Shown in pieces: positions 44,862 through 55,279 of a DNA stretch of 64,000 bases; within the stretch, counting starts at the first letter, position 1, and each line of letters opens with the position of its first letter. Under the pieces are notes generated by a model that was not told the DNA's origin, searched no databases, and saw nothing but the letters and a program-made list of their open reading frames with translations. The stretch comes from Telmatactis stephensoni (lineage: Eukaryota > Cnidaria > Anthozoa > Actiniaria > Isophelliidae), in assembly GCA_029948255.1 (NCBI GenBank), contig JALIZF010001733.1:414001-478000 (forward strand). Direction: 5' to 3'. Both the position numbers and the translations under genes were made by a program.

Positions 44862-45315
44862 TGGATACAGGAAAACCAAACTTGATTCATTTCACGAGAT
44901 GTACGAATAGTACGGCCTGTAAACATTTGGTGAGGGGCCTTCTCTCTCTTCAACCTAAGTCTGATAATGTATTCACATTCGACACAGGAAAACCAAACTT
45001 CATTTCACGAGATGTACGAACGGTACAGCCTGTCAACATTTCGTGAGGGGCCTTCTTGCTCTTCATGCTGAGTCCGATAATGTATTCACATTCGACACAG
45101 GAAAGCCAAACTCCATTTCATGAGATGTACGAACGTTACGGCCTGTAAACATTTCGTGAGGGGCCTTCCTCTCTTCAATCTAAGTCTGATTCTGTATTCA
45201 TATTCGACACAGGAAGACCACACTTCATTTCACGACATGTACAAACGGTACGGCCTGTAAACATTTGGTGAGTGGCCTTTCTCTTCAAGCTAAGTCTGAT
45301 AATTTATTCACATTC
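44862..45315. repeat. 113-bp tandem repeat, four units
   Basis: ACAGGAAAACCAAAC-like landmarks recur at 44867, 44984, 45097 and 45209 (spacings 117, 113 and 112). Shared blocks include ACGAGATGTACGAA, TACGGCCTGTAAACATTT and GTGAGGGGCCTT. Confidence 0.92.
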
Positions 45316-46110
45316 ATAATTCTTTTTTTAGATTTCCATAAAAGCTATTTACATGCATGTTGTGTTATGACTGTACATTTGAATAATGATATTCACATTT
45401 CTTGCATACAATTTACCTTCACCACCTGTACCGTCGGAAAACTAAGTTTACCGCCTGTATCAGGTTGTCTATTTTGGACAACCCTCTGCCTTTTAAGTTC
45501 TATTTCTTTACATTGTGTAACTCGTGTGCATGCATAACAATTGGTGACATAAGTGGGATATTTTGGTGTAGTGGGATATTTTGGTATATGAGACATGTTA
45601 AATTTATTTATTTATTTGTTTAAACAATATTTATTCAGGTTGTCCAGTTTGGTTTCACAGAGACAAAACGGAAATGCTCAAAGGCTTACTTGACTTCTTT
45701 TAGTTGATTTTCATGATGAAAATATGATTTATTTGAAGAAATATCTGCTTTTCATAGTTAAAATATCTTATTAAACAACTTATAAATGTTTTGGATCAAT
45801 ATATATTGATCAGGCTATCAAACATGGGAAACCGTTTTTTATTCCTTAATTATGCTCTCAATTTCACTGTGAATTAGTTTGAAAGCAACAAGTTTGCCTT
45901 TGTTACATAAGCCAGTATAACCTTGGAAGGTTTGAGAATAGGTTTGTTAAGTTACTATTTTGATTGTTTTGTTTTTGTTTTGGTGAGTTAAGCAGCATAC
46001 GTATTTGCTAAGCTTACATACATGCATGAAAAACCGTTTTCATTTTTACTAAGCTTTCACTGTAAATTATTTCTAGAAACTAGCCTAGCTAACAGTAGAA
46101 AATGCTGACC
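45316..46110. other. Non-coding stretch with repeat fragments
   Basis: It holds the right member of the inverted pair (45408-45481) and a half copy of the 5350-5528 MITE (about 45808-45848). No gene is recognised. Confidence 0.5.
45408..45481 (-). repeat. Inverted pair, right member (partner 39943-40013)
   Basis: See 39943-40013. The outer sides of both members carry CAAAATAGACRACCTGATAC, so they face each other like terminal inverted repeats. Confidence 0.6.
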
Positions 46111-46117
46111 CAGGTTG

Positions 46118-46360
46118 AGAATCATGCCAAGCCAAGATCATGCCAAGATCTTATCAAGATCTTGGCAAGATCTGGCAAGATCTTGCACCAAGATCTTGGG
46201 GGATCTTACAAGATCTTGGTTAGTATCTTACAAGATCTTGGAAATATCAATGACTCAAGATCAGGCCTTATAAGATCATGGCAAGATCTTACAAGATCAT
46301 GGCAAGATACTGTCTTGTCAAGACCTTGTAAGATCATGCCAAGATCTTACAAGTTCTTAC
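46118..46360. repeat. AAGATCTTG-type short-spaced repeat
   Basis: At least 15 GATC sites lie in about 240 bp, most in CAAGATCTTG, CAAGATCATGG or ACAAGATC words about 11-22 bp apart. The array is self-complementary in many registers and has no fixed long unit. Confidence 0.85.
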
Positions 46361-46387
46361 TGGAACTTGCTTCAATTTCTAATAAAG

Positions 46388-46549
46388 AAATATGTATGCT
46401 TCAACGTGGAGCTCACATCCATTTTTAAATCGTGCAGCTGTTGGCAACTTATTAATCTGCTCTTCGATATTGTTTACTGGGAATACTTTTGCTAGATTTC
46501 AAAACTTTGCATCCTGCCTCAACTTGAAATTTCTAAGTGAGAGGGTGTT
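46388..46549 (+). pseudogene. Kolobok-like transposase, upstream fragment
   Basis: The plus-strand frame reads STWSSHPFLNRAAVGNLLIC and then SSILFTGNTFARFQNF, ending at SERVFDKHQ across the insertion point. This pattern (NR...GNLL...ILFTGNT...FxxHQ) precedes the DDE core in a family of transposases I know from fish and cnidarians and place in Kolobok. In-frame stops lie just upstream of 46388, so the N-terminal part is lost or in another exon. The frame is cut by the element at 46550-48217 and resumes at 48218. Confidence 0.55.
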
Positions 46550-48217
46550 CAGGGTCCGTGCAGGTCCTTAAATCCTTGAAAAGTGCTTGAATTGAAAACT
46601 CATTTTCAAGGGCACTTGAAACTTCTTGAAAATGTCAAAAAAGTCCTTGAAAACTCCTTGAAAAAGATCTATCACCAAGCGATCTCTGAATTATTCCGTT
46701 CGGCTGAAGTTTGATTTGGATTTGCCAGTAAAAAATGACAAATGGACTCCCTGTCCCAAATGATGTCCTTATTTGGCAGTACTTTCTGGCGGGAACTAGC
46801 CAACACCTAAACGAGGCTTGCACGCGTTTTCAAAAGCTTCTTCCTCGCACCAATCGATCGTGAGATGTCAAAAGAAAGCAATTTGTTTAATAGTCTATTC
46901 TAAGGAAATAAGGTAAGTCCTCGTTGTGGCTTCTTTAGATTAAGATATTGAAAGAAAGTAAAGAAAAAAAAAAGATTTTCTGTCGGATATATGAAGCTTT
47001 TTTTTACATTAAAGTAATGAAAATGGTCAAAGTCCTCCTCAGGTTGGAGAACCTAGCATCAATGGCTGTAAGGCCCAGTTCAGACGTCGAACTTTTGTCG
47101 CGTCGAATCTAATAATTGCATTTTGTAGATGAGAAGTGCGGCTTCTGAACGAAATTAATTTGACAAATTTGATTTAAACTGAATTTTTCACTTTAATACT
47201 TAATCAAATCTGTCAAACACAATAGGTTCAGACGCCACACTTCTCATTTACAAAATGCAACTATTAGATTCGACACGGCAAAAGTTCGACGTCTGAACTT
47301 GGCCTAAGTTACTCAAATAATATAATACAATCAAGTTTATTATCATAATTAACGTGAGGGTTGGTCGTTGCATTGCCTGTATATAAAACATAACGTGTAC
47401 AAATATGCTTTTGTAAGCTTCTCATTGACGTTTTTTTCATTTAGCTATGTGTATCTTGTGTTAAGCTAACATATCCCATATCTTTTGAGAATAGTGTAAG
47501 ATTTTTTTCATTGACTCAATCGCTATTCTTCAAAAACTTACAGTCAAGTGTATGATTGTCATGCACATGTAAAATATCTATTTCTTATGCCATACTGCTA
47601 TTCTATGGAGGAAATTTACGTTTGAATAGACTGGTCACGTGTACTATTCAGTGCACTCTATTCAAGGGATTTTTCAGAGACATGCCAAACATTTTAGGCA
47701 ATTACATTTCTATGGAGAATTCGAAAGTCACTTGCTGTACTTCAAACTCTATTTTTATAACAATCCCATTGATTGTGCTAATCTTGTTGTTCTAGATCTA
47801 CTCTTCAAATGCCCACATTATAGATAACTAACCCTAACCCTGACCCTAAACTTTAGGGGTTGCTTGCCATATCATTACAGAAATAAATTAGTGATAAATT
47901 TGAATCATATTAACTGATTTTGCACACTTGATTTTGCAAATTTTCAAGGGAAATATTTAGCGAGATGTTTTTGTGATTAATGCTTGCTCACGCATCGTCA
48001 GTCACGCGATTTTTTCAAATCACATTTTTGAAGAGAATCTTCCGAATAAATTCACATGTGATTCGCTGAAATATGAAGTTATTTTTCATTACATTGGAAG
48101 TAAGATGTTTGTGAGGTAAGAATGTACAATTAACATGATCTTGATGTTCCTTGAAAATTCAATTTTGGTCCTTGAAAAGTCCTTAAATTTCGTTTTTGAT
48201 ACCCTGCACGGACCCTG
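46550..48217. mobile_element. 1.67-kb element, CAGGGTCCGTGCAGG ends, 6-bp target duplication
   Basis: CAGGGTCCGTGCAGG at the left and CCTGCACGGACCCTG at the right are inverted, with TCCTTGAAAAGTCCTTAAA-type words just inside each end. GGTGTT is duplicated outside (46544-46549 and 48218-48223). The interior has no recognisable transposase. Frames at 46635-46823 and 47556-47827 are unsupported. The element split a Kolobok-like transposase frame. Confidence 0.88.
47072..47304. mobile_element. Harbinger-type MITE nested in 46550-48217
   Basis: The 233-bp element has long inverted arms (GGCCCAGTTCAGACGTCGAA at the left, its near-complement ending GAACTTGGCC at the right). It is flanked by TAA on both sides (47069-47071 and 47305-47307), the three-base target of PIF/Harbinger. 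A HARBI1-like transposase lies at 9237-10289 in this window. Confidence 0.88.
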
Positions 48218-49284
48218 GGTGTTTGACAAGCATCAAGAAAGAGGAGGCTGCTGTGATTGAAGAGCTATCAAATAAGGCAGTGGTCAATCTCAATGGTGAT
48301 GGCAGATGTGATAGTCCCGGCCATAATGCTAAATACAGTGTCTATACTATGATGGACAATGAAACTGGAAAGATTGCTACTTTCAGTGTAGTTCAAGTTT
48401 CAGAAGTTAGCTCCTCCAATGCTATGGAGAAAGAGGGATTTCTAAGATGTTTGAACACTCTAGAAGATGATATCACAATATCATGTATTACAACTGACAG
48501 ACACACTTCAATAACCAGCACCATGGAAAAAGATTTCAGTCACATAACACACCAGTATGATGTGTGGCATCTGTCTAAATCAGTTGTCAAAAAGCTTAAC
48601 AAGAAAGCCAAGCTAAAGAAGTATTCAGAACTGGCTCCCTGGATACAATCAGTTTCTAACCATATGTGGTGGTGTGCTGCCACCTGTAATGGGGATGCAA
48701 AATTGTTGAGAGAGAAATGGAAATCTGTTGTACACCATGTGGCCAATAAGCACTCCTGGTGGGATTCAGAGGTCTTTCGCAAGTGTGCCCATCCATGTCT
48801 AACACGCAGAGAAGCCCGTAGCAAGTGTTGGCTCAAGCCAGGGTCACCAGCTCATGTTGCCCTAAAGGATGTGGTCCTTCAACCCAGGTTACTGAAGGAC
48901 TTGGCAAAATTGGCCGATTTCTGCCACACAGGGGGGCTTGAGGTGTACCACTCTATGATCCTCAAATACTGCACTAAGAGAGAGCATTTCTCCTACAAGG
49001 GAATGGTTGCTCGAACACAGCTTGCAGCCCTCGATAACAACCATAACACTGGAAGAAACCAAGCTGTTATCCAGAAAGGAGAAAGGAGTGGTGAAGCACG
49101 TTACCGCAAATGCTTCCCAAAGATGCACAAGCGGTGGGTCGTGAAGCCTGTTTTAGAGAAGAAAAGCTATGCCTTCCTTCCTGAGCTGCAGATGAAAGTC
49201 CTTCAAATGGTTGAAGGTGGTGCAGAGGGTGCACAGATTGAGCCCATTGATGAAGTAGACTTGCCGAGAACCTGCCCCTGCTGA
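48218..49284 (+). pseudogene. Kolobok-like DDE transposase core
   Basis: The frame is open from 48196, but its first eight codons belong to the inserted element, so the transposase part starts near 48220. Motifs in order (numbered from 48196): NGDGRCDSPGHNAKYS (Asp 35 and 39), ISCITTDRH (Asp 101), QYDVWHLSKSVVKKL (Asp 122), CHTGGLEVYHS (Glu 249), then FSYKGMVARTQLAALD. This is the catalytic set of a family found in THAP-linked transposons, which I assign to Kolobok from memory. Relative to the upstream fragment (46388-46549) the frame is shifted and some residues between FDKHQ and the GDGRCD motif appear missing. The frame ends in PRTCPC at 49284. It acts, if at all, only as a dead remnant. 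Confidence 0.7.
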
Positions 49285-49439
49285 TTTTCTTTGGTGTGGG
49301 ATAAAATAATATGTGGTAATGAAGTAATTATCATGAATACACATAGCTGTGAGAAAGAATGAAATGGGAGAATGGATTGAAGATGCAGTGCTAGAAAAGA
49401 AATCTCACTGAGTATAGTAGGTAATCAGAAAAACCCTGA

Positions 49440-49510
49440 CTTTGATGGGATTTGAACCCATGTCTCCTGGATTTGTACTTCAATACTGAGCTACAAGGTC
49501 ATCCATTTCT
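49440..49510 (-). repeat. Truncated tRNA-like sequence (SINE head)
   Basis: On the minus strand GACCTTGTAGCTCAG (A-box-like) and CATGGGTTCAAATCCCAT (B-box, T-arm) occur with a near-complementary acceptor stem (TGACCTT / AAAGTCA). The length between boxes is too short for a normal anticodon arm, so it is a tRNA-derived repeat and not a functional tRNA. Confidence 0.6.
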
Positions 49511-49657
49511 CAGATAGTTGTTGATATGACATGATACAGAAAAATAGATATAGGTATTTTTGAAGTGGAATTTTGAACTTTTTCATTAAATTATTGTCAT
49601 TTTGTAAACAGTACTAACAGATTTGAAATTGTGCAAATAGTAAAAGTATGCAACATT

Positions 49658-49816
49658 CAGGGGAGGATCCAGGGCTCAAGACTGAGGGGGTTCAATTCAC
49701 ATTTGATTTGGTCATCTTGTTCTTGATATTTTTCTTCTTGGCGTAAAAATGTTTCATTTTTAGGATGAGAAAGGGGGTTCCCGGGCACCCAAGGAAGCCC
49801 CCTGGATCCGCCCCTG
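49658..49816. mobile_element. MITE, CAGGGGAGGATCC ends, 5-bp target duplication
   Basis: CAGGGGAGGATCCAGG and CCTGGATCCGCCCCTG are inverted ends. ACATT is duplicated outside (49653-49657 and 49817-49821). It is of the same family as 16791-16959. Confidence 0.87.
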
Positions 49817-50114
49817 ACATTTTGCTCAATAAATACATGTAGTGTTTTAATAGCACAGTCTATGCAGTATTTGAAGACAACAAGTATACATTGGTTACAA
49901 TAAACCTTTGAAATGGTTAACTATATAACTGTATACTAGTAGACCTTATTTTCAATCTGCTTTTGTTTCTATTTAAGTCCCTATGAAGGTTACGAGATTA
50001 TTTCTGATTTTGAATCTTGGTATATAGTACATTACTTATCCGAAATTTTTTTATTGATTGTCCTAATATTCTTCGAGAAATCATGCCCCAAAGTTCGCGA
50101 TTTTGCTCCGCCCT

Positions 50115-50417
50115 TTCGACTTGACTGGTACTTGGAGGTCTGGGAACTAGTGACGTAAAACCAGGAACCGGTCAGTCCGAAGCTCGGTAGCGAAGCAGGA
50201 GTTTGACAGTGAAGAAAGTTTTTACGAGGTAGAGGACGAAGACCAACTACTAGGAGACAAACACGAACCCGAATCATACTCCGATGAAGAAGCATATCGC
50301 CACGACCCGTTAGCAGATAGCGAATGGTTGGAGGAGTATAATCGTGAAAGAGAGAGATCTGAGAACCGTTTGAAGGAGCTTCAAAATCGACTCGAAGGGA
50401 CTGTAACAGTAGCTGAA
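50115..50417 (+). pseudogene. Acidic exon-like segment in the THAP mini-transposon
   Basis: The plus frame is open through this stretch. It reads FDSEESFYEVEDEDQLL, then KHEPESYSDEEAYRHD and ADSEWLEEYNRERERSEN. This is an acidic, coiled-coil-like first-exon composition similar, from memory, to N-termini of abundant cnidarian P2X7-like transposon-associated proteins. There is no ATG nearby and no downstream exon. It overlaps the end of the THAP frame on the other strand, as expected at a deletion junction. Confidence 0.35.
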
Positions 50418-50752
50418 ATTGTTTTACAACTCTCTTCCCCATCTTTGGTTTTGGAAAATATCCTTGGGATCGGCACGATTCCTATTTCATCTCTTATTAA
50501 CTGAGGATGGAATCTTCCACCAAGATTAAACCTCTGAGTGTAATCTTCTGGGGAAAAGTGCATGGAACACACAGCTGAACTCGAAGACGGGGTAAAGTCG
50601 GCCCGCTTCGTCTTCACAAAATCAATCCATTGTTTTCTTCTGTATTTAGTTGGCGGCCGATCGTCTCCAAAGTAAGGAATGGTGTGTAAAGTGATACCCT
50701 TAGCAGAATTGGGGGTGTTTGAGCACCCACCAACTACACATCTCGCAGGCAT
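50381..50752 (-). CDS. THAP zinc-finger domain protein (first exon, truncated)
   Basis: The frame encodes 123 residues, of which about 100 form a THAP domain, a C2CH zinc-dependent DNA-binding module. Zinc ligands are Cys 5, Cys 10, Cys 62 and His 65 (ARCVVGGCSN and VCSMHFSPED). The invariant Trp 42, a Pro near 26 and a VPIPRIF segment at about 93-99, equivalent to the AVPTIF box, are present. The tail after about residue 105 looks unrelated and overlaps the acidic segment on the plus strand. The frame starts 200 bp inside the right inverted repeat of the mini-transposon. In Kolobok and P-type transposases such a domain binds the transposon ends. Here no catalytic core follows, so it is probably a deletion derivative that could still bind DNA. 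Confidence 0.8.
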   Translation of the reverse strand: MPARCVVGGCSNTPNSAKGITLHTIPYFGDDRPPTKYRRKQWIDFVKTKRADFTPSSSSAVCSMHFSPEDYTQRFNLGGRFHPQLIRDEIGIVPIPRIFSKTKDGEESCKTISATVTVPSSRF

Positions 50753-50956
50753 TTTGAGATTGACCAGCTCGATTGACTGGATATTGACTGAATCAAAACA
50801 TTGGATTCCCGGTTTTACGTCATCACTTTGTTCGGTTTGGGGTGTAATTTCTGGAAGAATATTAAGACAATTGATAAAAAATTTTCAGATAAGTAATCTA
50901 CTATATACCAAGATTCAAAATCAGAAATAATCTTGTAACCTTCATAGGGACTTTAA

Positions 50957-52400
50957 ACTATTACACACTGACATTTTTTTTTGCAATAGTTAACAGCAGG
51001 GACCGCGGAGACAGTGGGGAGAGATAAGCCCCTCCACATTCACATGACCTAGTCAAATGTTCTGTTTAAAAACGTTTTTGATTGGATAGTCTTTATTTTC
51101 AAATGCTAGCCTTTCTTTTCATTAACTTTTCACTGAAGTTATTCGTCAGCAAAATAGCATTTGTCAACAACGGTCATGTTTAGTTGGTTTGGGGTCAAAT
51201 TTGTTTACAAAGCCGTAAATTAATATCAGATATCCATAAAAATAGAAAAAGAAGTGAAATCATACCAATCAGAACTTGTAAGTCTACTATTTTCCATCTC
51301 TTCATCGCTAGCTTCTTAGCTTGACTCACTGGATGACAACACTCGCTATGGCTCGAACTGGTAGGTAGGAAGTCCAAAATGGTTGGAATCTTTTAGAAAT
51401 TCTGAGAAATCGTCATCACCGAGAGATGATGAGTTACAAGACCTTGTATCACTATTGCTACTGCTTTGAGAATCCACATTATTGGCGATAAATATACGCT
51501 ACAAATGTAAATATCCGCTACAATGCTTTAGTACGAGTACAACAATGTCTGCTATTTGTGTATGACGTTGTGACATCACGAGCTCTTTTTTCTGAGCCCG
51601 TGATAAAATGGAAATATGGCGGCTTTCAATCCATCAAATAGCGAATTTCGACAGGAAAAAAACTGCAGCACAAAAGCCTGTGCTGGTTTCAAAATTATAT
51701 ATTTGTAATCTATATATGTTGTAGTTTCAGGTAAAAATGGCCAATTTTTGGGGTCAGTGGTCCTTTAAGTATACTTGTTTTACAAATTAATTAAAATCAC
51801 TAAATTTAAAGCATAGCAAGAATTAAGGTGAAAAGTTATTAGAGTCAAAATAATTGTATTCATAGAATTGTTTCAATTCTGTGCAAAAAATACAGTAGTG
51901 GTCTGATCTACTGAAAGATTTAATTGAAGCAGTTTTCATTGTAGTGGTTTGACCTCGAAAGAAAAATGACTAAAAGAAAACAATGGTTGGAGTCTACTAC
52001 TATATGATCATTTAGTTTGGCTGTCCTTCACCGCTCTAACCTAGTGTATTTAATGGAAACTGCTCAAATAATACATCGCAGTAAACTTTAAATACATTTT
52101 CCATTGTATTTATTAATCAACTATTAAAAACTAGTCATATTTTCTTTTAGAAGTGAATGTATGGAGCACTTTTGTGAAACTATAATGCTATTAAACTATA
52201 AGCTATTAAACAATTGAATTATAAAATAAAGAATTTTAAAAGCAACAGTAACAAGGTATATTTCAATGTGAATCATATAGAATTCATTCTAAGAAATTTG
52301 TGAAAAATCAAGATTTAATTAAAAAAATCTATAATGTATATATAACATAAAAATAACAGAAATCAAGATTTAATAAAAAGATATATATCTATTATATTGT
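50957..52400. other. Non-coding stretch with a possible acidic exon remnant
   Basis: On the minus strand about 51300-51480 reads SSSNSDTRSCNSSSLGDDDF and then LPTYQFEP before a stop. This Ser/Asp-rich composition resembles transposon-associated first exons. A GGTCCTTTAAG string at about 51760 looks like a MITE end without a found partner. Nothing else is recognisable. Confidence 0.3.
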
Positions 52401-52584
52401 AAATTGAATAGAGGGTGAAGGTGAACCAAGCAACTTCTAGCAATCCATGTACATTTTTATCATTTTGTATTTAGTTTTATTTTTATTCTGAAGAAGACCG
52501 AAGGGTCAAAACGTTATTAAAGAATTTTTTATCTACATGGAGTGCTAGAAGTTGCTTGGTTCACCTTCACCCTCTATTCAATTT
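52401..52584. repeat. Inverted-repeat element, 51-bp arms
   Basis: AAATTGAATAGAGGGTGAAG at the left and CTTCACCCTCTATTCAATTT at the right begin arms of about 51 bp with one or two mismatches. The centre carries GAAGACCGAAGGGTCAAAAC. Confidence 0.85.
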
Positions 52585-52734
52585 ATAAAGTTCTTGGTGG
52601 CCACTTCGAATCCTCGTTTGGATCCTACTGCTGGGAGGCCTTCGTTGAAACACACGCCCCACTTCAATTCTACATAGATATCTGTTATATTATATATATA
52701 CGGTGGCCCATAAGTGGAAAACACTCTCACAAGT

Positions 52735-52980
52735 CATAACACAAACACAAAAGTCAAAACATAAACACAAACCCCAAAATATAAACACAAACCCCAAAAT
52801 ATAAACACAAAATTCAAAACACAAATACAAAAGTCAAAACAGAAACACAAAAGTCAAAACACAAACACAAAAGTCAAAACACTCACACAAAATCCAAAAC
52901 CCCCAAGCAAAAGTCAAAACATACACAAACGTCAACACACAAACACAAAAGTCAAAACACAAGCACAAAAGCCAAATAAT
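52735..52980. repeat. About 20-bp tandem repeat ACACAAAAGTCAAAACACAA
   Basis: About twelve imperfect units of A/C-only composition with GTC/CCC/TTC substitutions. No coding meaning. Confidence 0.9.
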
Positions 52981-54860
52981 AAATAAGGGATCAATCAGGC
53001 GGTGTATCAATAGGACCAGGATTTGTTTCTATATCACTTGACAATAAAATTGGAATGATTCACTCCTCTGTGATAATTCAATTATTTTAAGGTGGCTGGA
53101 CCCTATTTCGCCAGTGCGCGGGTAGTCGAATTGAAGTGGCTATTAATTGCGTTACAGAATTAAGTTGACCAAACTTTTTACGCACACCTACTACAAATGG
53201 ACCAAATTTTATAATGATGCTAGTTTGGTTGAAATCGGAGCTTTTTTAACATCGAAATTGTTATACACTTGATTTGAAATTTTGCCAATTTTCTCAAAAT
53301 CCTGACCTCGACGAGCAAAACGATTTATAAGACTTTGTAAATCAAATGTTTGTCTATAATGTGAGAGCGTTTCAAGAAATTCTATTAAGCCGATTTTGAG
53401 TAAAAACGGAGCAATTATTTTACTTTGAAGAAATTTAAATCCGTGGGTGCTTTACTAAAGTAATTTTATAACCATAATTTCCCAAAGAAAACTAGCAATA
53501 TTTTTGGTTCTAAATAATACCAAGGCATGGTTCTTTATTTTGTGAATATGTCATCGTATTTGCAGTTTTTGATTGCCGTTGAGACGACTGTACGTAAAGC
53601 ACTAAATTGCCACGTTTATCTCGGAATTTCAACATGCACGTTAATAATACTGGTTCTTGAAAACTAGTAGATGAATTTTTTTTTATTTCTCGATATTGAA
53701 TATTCAATCCTTTACCAGTAAGGTGTGTAAATTACAAAGGCATTGAAGTTTTTTAAGACCATTAAATAATTTTTTAAACATTGCCATATGTGCATCTCTA
53801 TTCTCTGAGTTGTTGCCGGTATTTGATTATGCATGCCTGCATGCGTGTCGCTTTGGCGCCTCGTGCAAAAAATGCACGATGAATTGAGAGACTCTGACTC
53901 TGCGCATCGGTAACTTAGCAACGCACGTGAATATTTAGACTTTTGCATCAATCAACTCATTTCAGTTATTTCCAGATATTCAATAAATCTAGGGAAAAAC
54001 TATAAAGGATGTCAAATGGCTGGCAATTTTTATGAAATTTGAAAGAAACATTACATATTTCAGGCAAAAAACGTTTATTGAATGCGTGAATAAACAACGG
54101 CTAATTGACCTCAGGTCACTTCTGCTCATTTCTCAGATTCCCTAGAAAACATTGTAAATGGTTCCAAATTTTGATCTTGCATTTACGATAAAACTGAAAA
54201 TGTATGTCTTTAGTCGATTTCGTCCACAACGAAACACCCAGTAATGCATTGCGCGTGTCAGTATTGTGCAAGAATGACCATTTCGCGAGATGACAGGAAA
54301 CAAAAAAGAAAAAAAAATCTCAAATTTTCAACTGGGCCTGGTAGCCCAGTAATAATTCAGATTAATGGATAAAAAGATCCCAAATACAAAATATGGTATG
54401 AATTCTATGTGGATCACATCTGAATCCACATGGGTCATATCCCATATGGTATAAAGGATCATTTTATACATGTACAGTATTTACATTTATTATACATAAA
54501 CATTAAAATATTTAAAATATTAAAATATATAAATTCTACACTCAATTTTGTTTTCAATAATATATAAAATATTCAGTTCTCCTATTTAAATTATTGCATT
54601 GTCCCTTTACATAACTAATAGTGTCTATATTACTTTTGATTTCTTTTTTAAAGCTAATTTAAAGGAATTTGTATTTTTCGCATTTCTAGTGTCTCTGTCC
54701 AAATTATTCCAGGTAACTGGTCCTCTGAAGAATAGGGATTGTCTACCAAACTCTGTGCTTGTTATGTTCATTTCAATTAATTTACCTTTTCTAATGGAAT
54801 TTACTTGTTTAGACAGTTGCTTGTGCAGTCAACAACATAATCAAAATGTCATCTTCTAAT
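52981..54860. other. Non-coding stretch, no gene recognised
   Basis: At 53086 TTAAGGTGGCTGGACCC looks like the left end of another TTAA-type element, but I did not find the matching right end. Open frames at 53510-53951 (minus) and 54599-54859 (plus) have no domain I recognise. Confidence 0.4.
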
Positions 54861-54867
54861 TCTTTGA

Positions 54868-55228
54868 AGGATTTAATAATAATAATAATGAAAACTTTAT
54901 TACATTTTTTCGCCTAACTACAATTGTAAATCTCGCTACATGTAGGTAATTTACAATTGGCTACTTGAATCGTATAGAGATAATATCATTGTATATATAT
55001 ATATATATAACACAAGGTAATACACATAAAAATAAATAAATAAATAAAAAATAAAACAATAAATCTGTTTGAAAACTCGATCTAGAACTTCATCAGATCT
55101 GGATCAGACCAAGGTTTGTTTCTACAACAGAAAATATAATAGGATGATCTTATTGCCATCTTGGTGATGGTTTTGATAATATACTTCTGTTGTTTACTAT
55201 CAAAACTTAACTCCTCTAACATAGAGGA
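54868..55228 (-). pseudogene. RLE-type LINE, 3' end, copy A
   Basis: On the minus strand the last residues of a LINE protein (KQQKYIIKTITKMAIRSSYY followed by IFCCRNKPWSDPDLMKF and a stop) are followed by an AT-rich 3' region and an ATT tail at 54868-54885. It matches the end of copy B (55250-56175) at about 70 percent of residues and is severely 5'-truncated. Confidence 0.75.
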
Positions 55229-55235
55229 ATAATAA

Positions 55236-55249
<14 letters not shown>

Positions 55250-55279
<30 letters not shown>

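Larger units (their letters stand above)
49977..50951. mobile_element. 975-bp mini-transposon with THAP exon, about 110-bp inverted ends
   Basis: GTCCCTATGAAGGTTAC at 49977 and its complement ending at 50951 start inverted repeats of about 110 bp. TTTAA flanks both (49972-49976 and 50952-50956). It carries the THAP exon on the minus strand and an acidic open segment on the plus strand, facing each other. TTAA-type targets plus a THAP domain point to Kolobok, an inference from known associations. Confidence 0.85.

Noticed and set aside
47826..47860. Interstitial telomere repeat (CCCTAA)
   Set aside because: Only two or three imperfect units; too short to call.
50032..50442. 136-codon minus-strand protein overlapping the THAP frame
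   Set aside because: It is the antisense of the acidic segment and has no recognisable domain.
53086..54330. A further TTAA-flanked transposon starting TTAAGGTGGCTGGACCC
   Set aside because: No inverted partner end could be found downstream.
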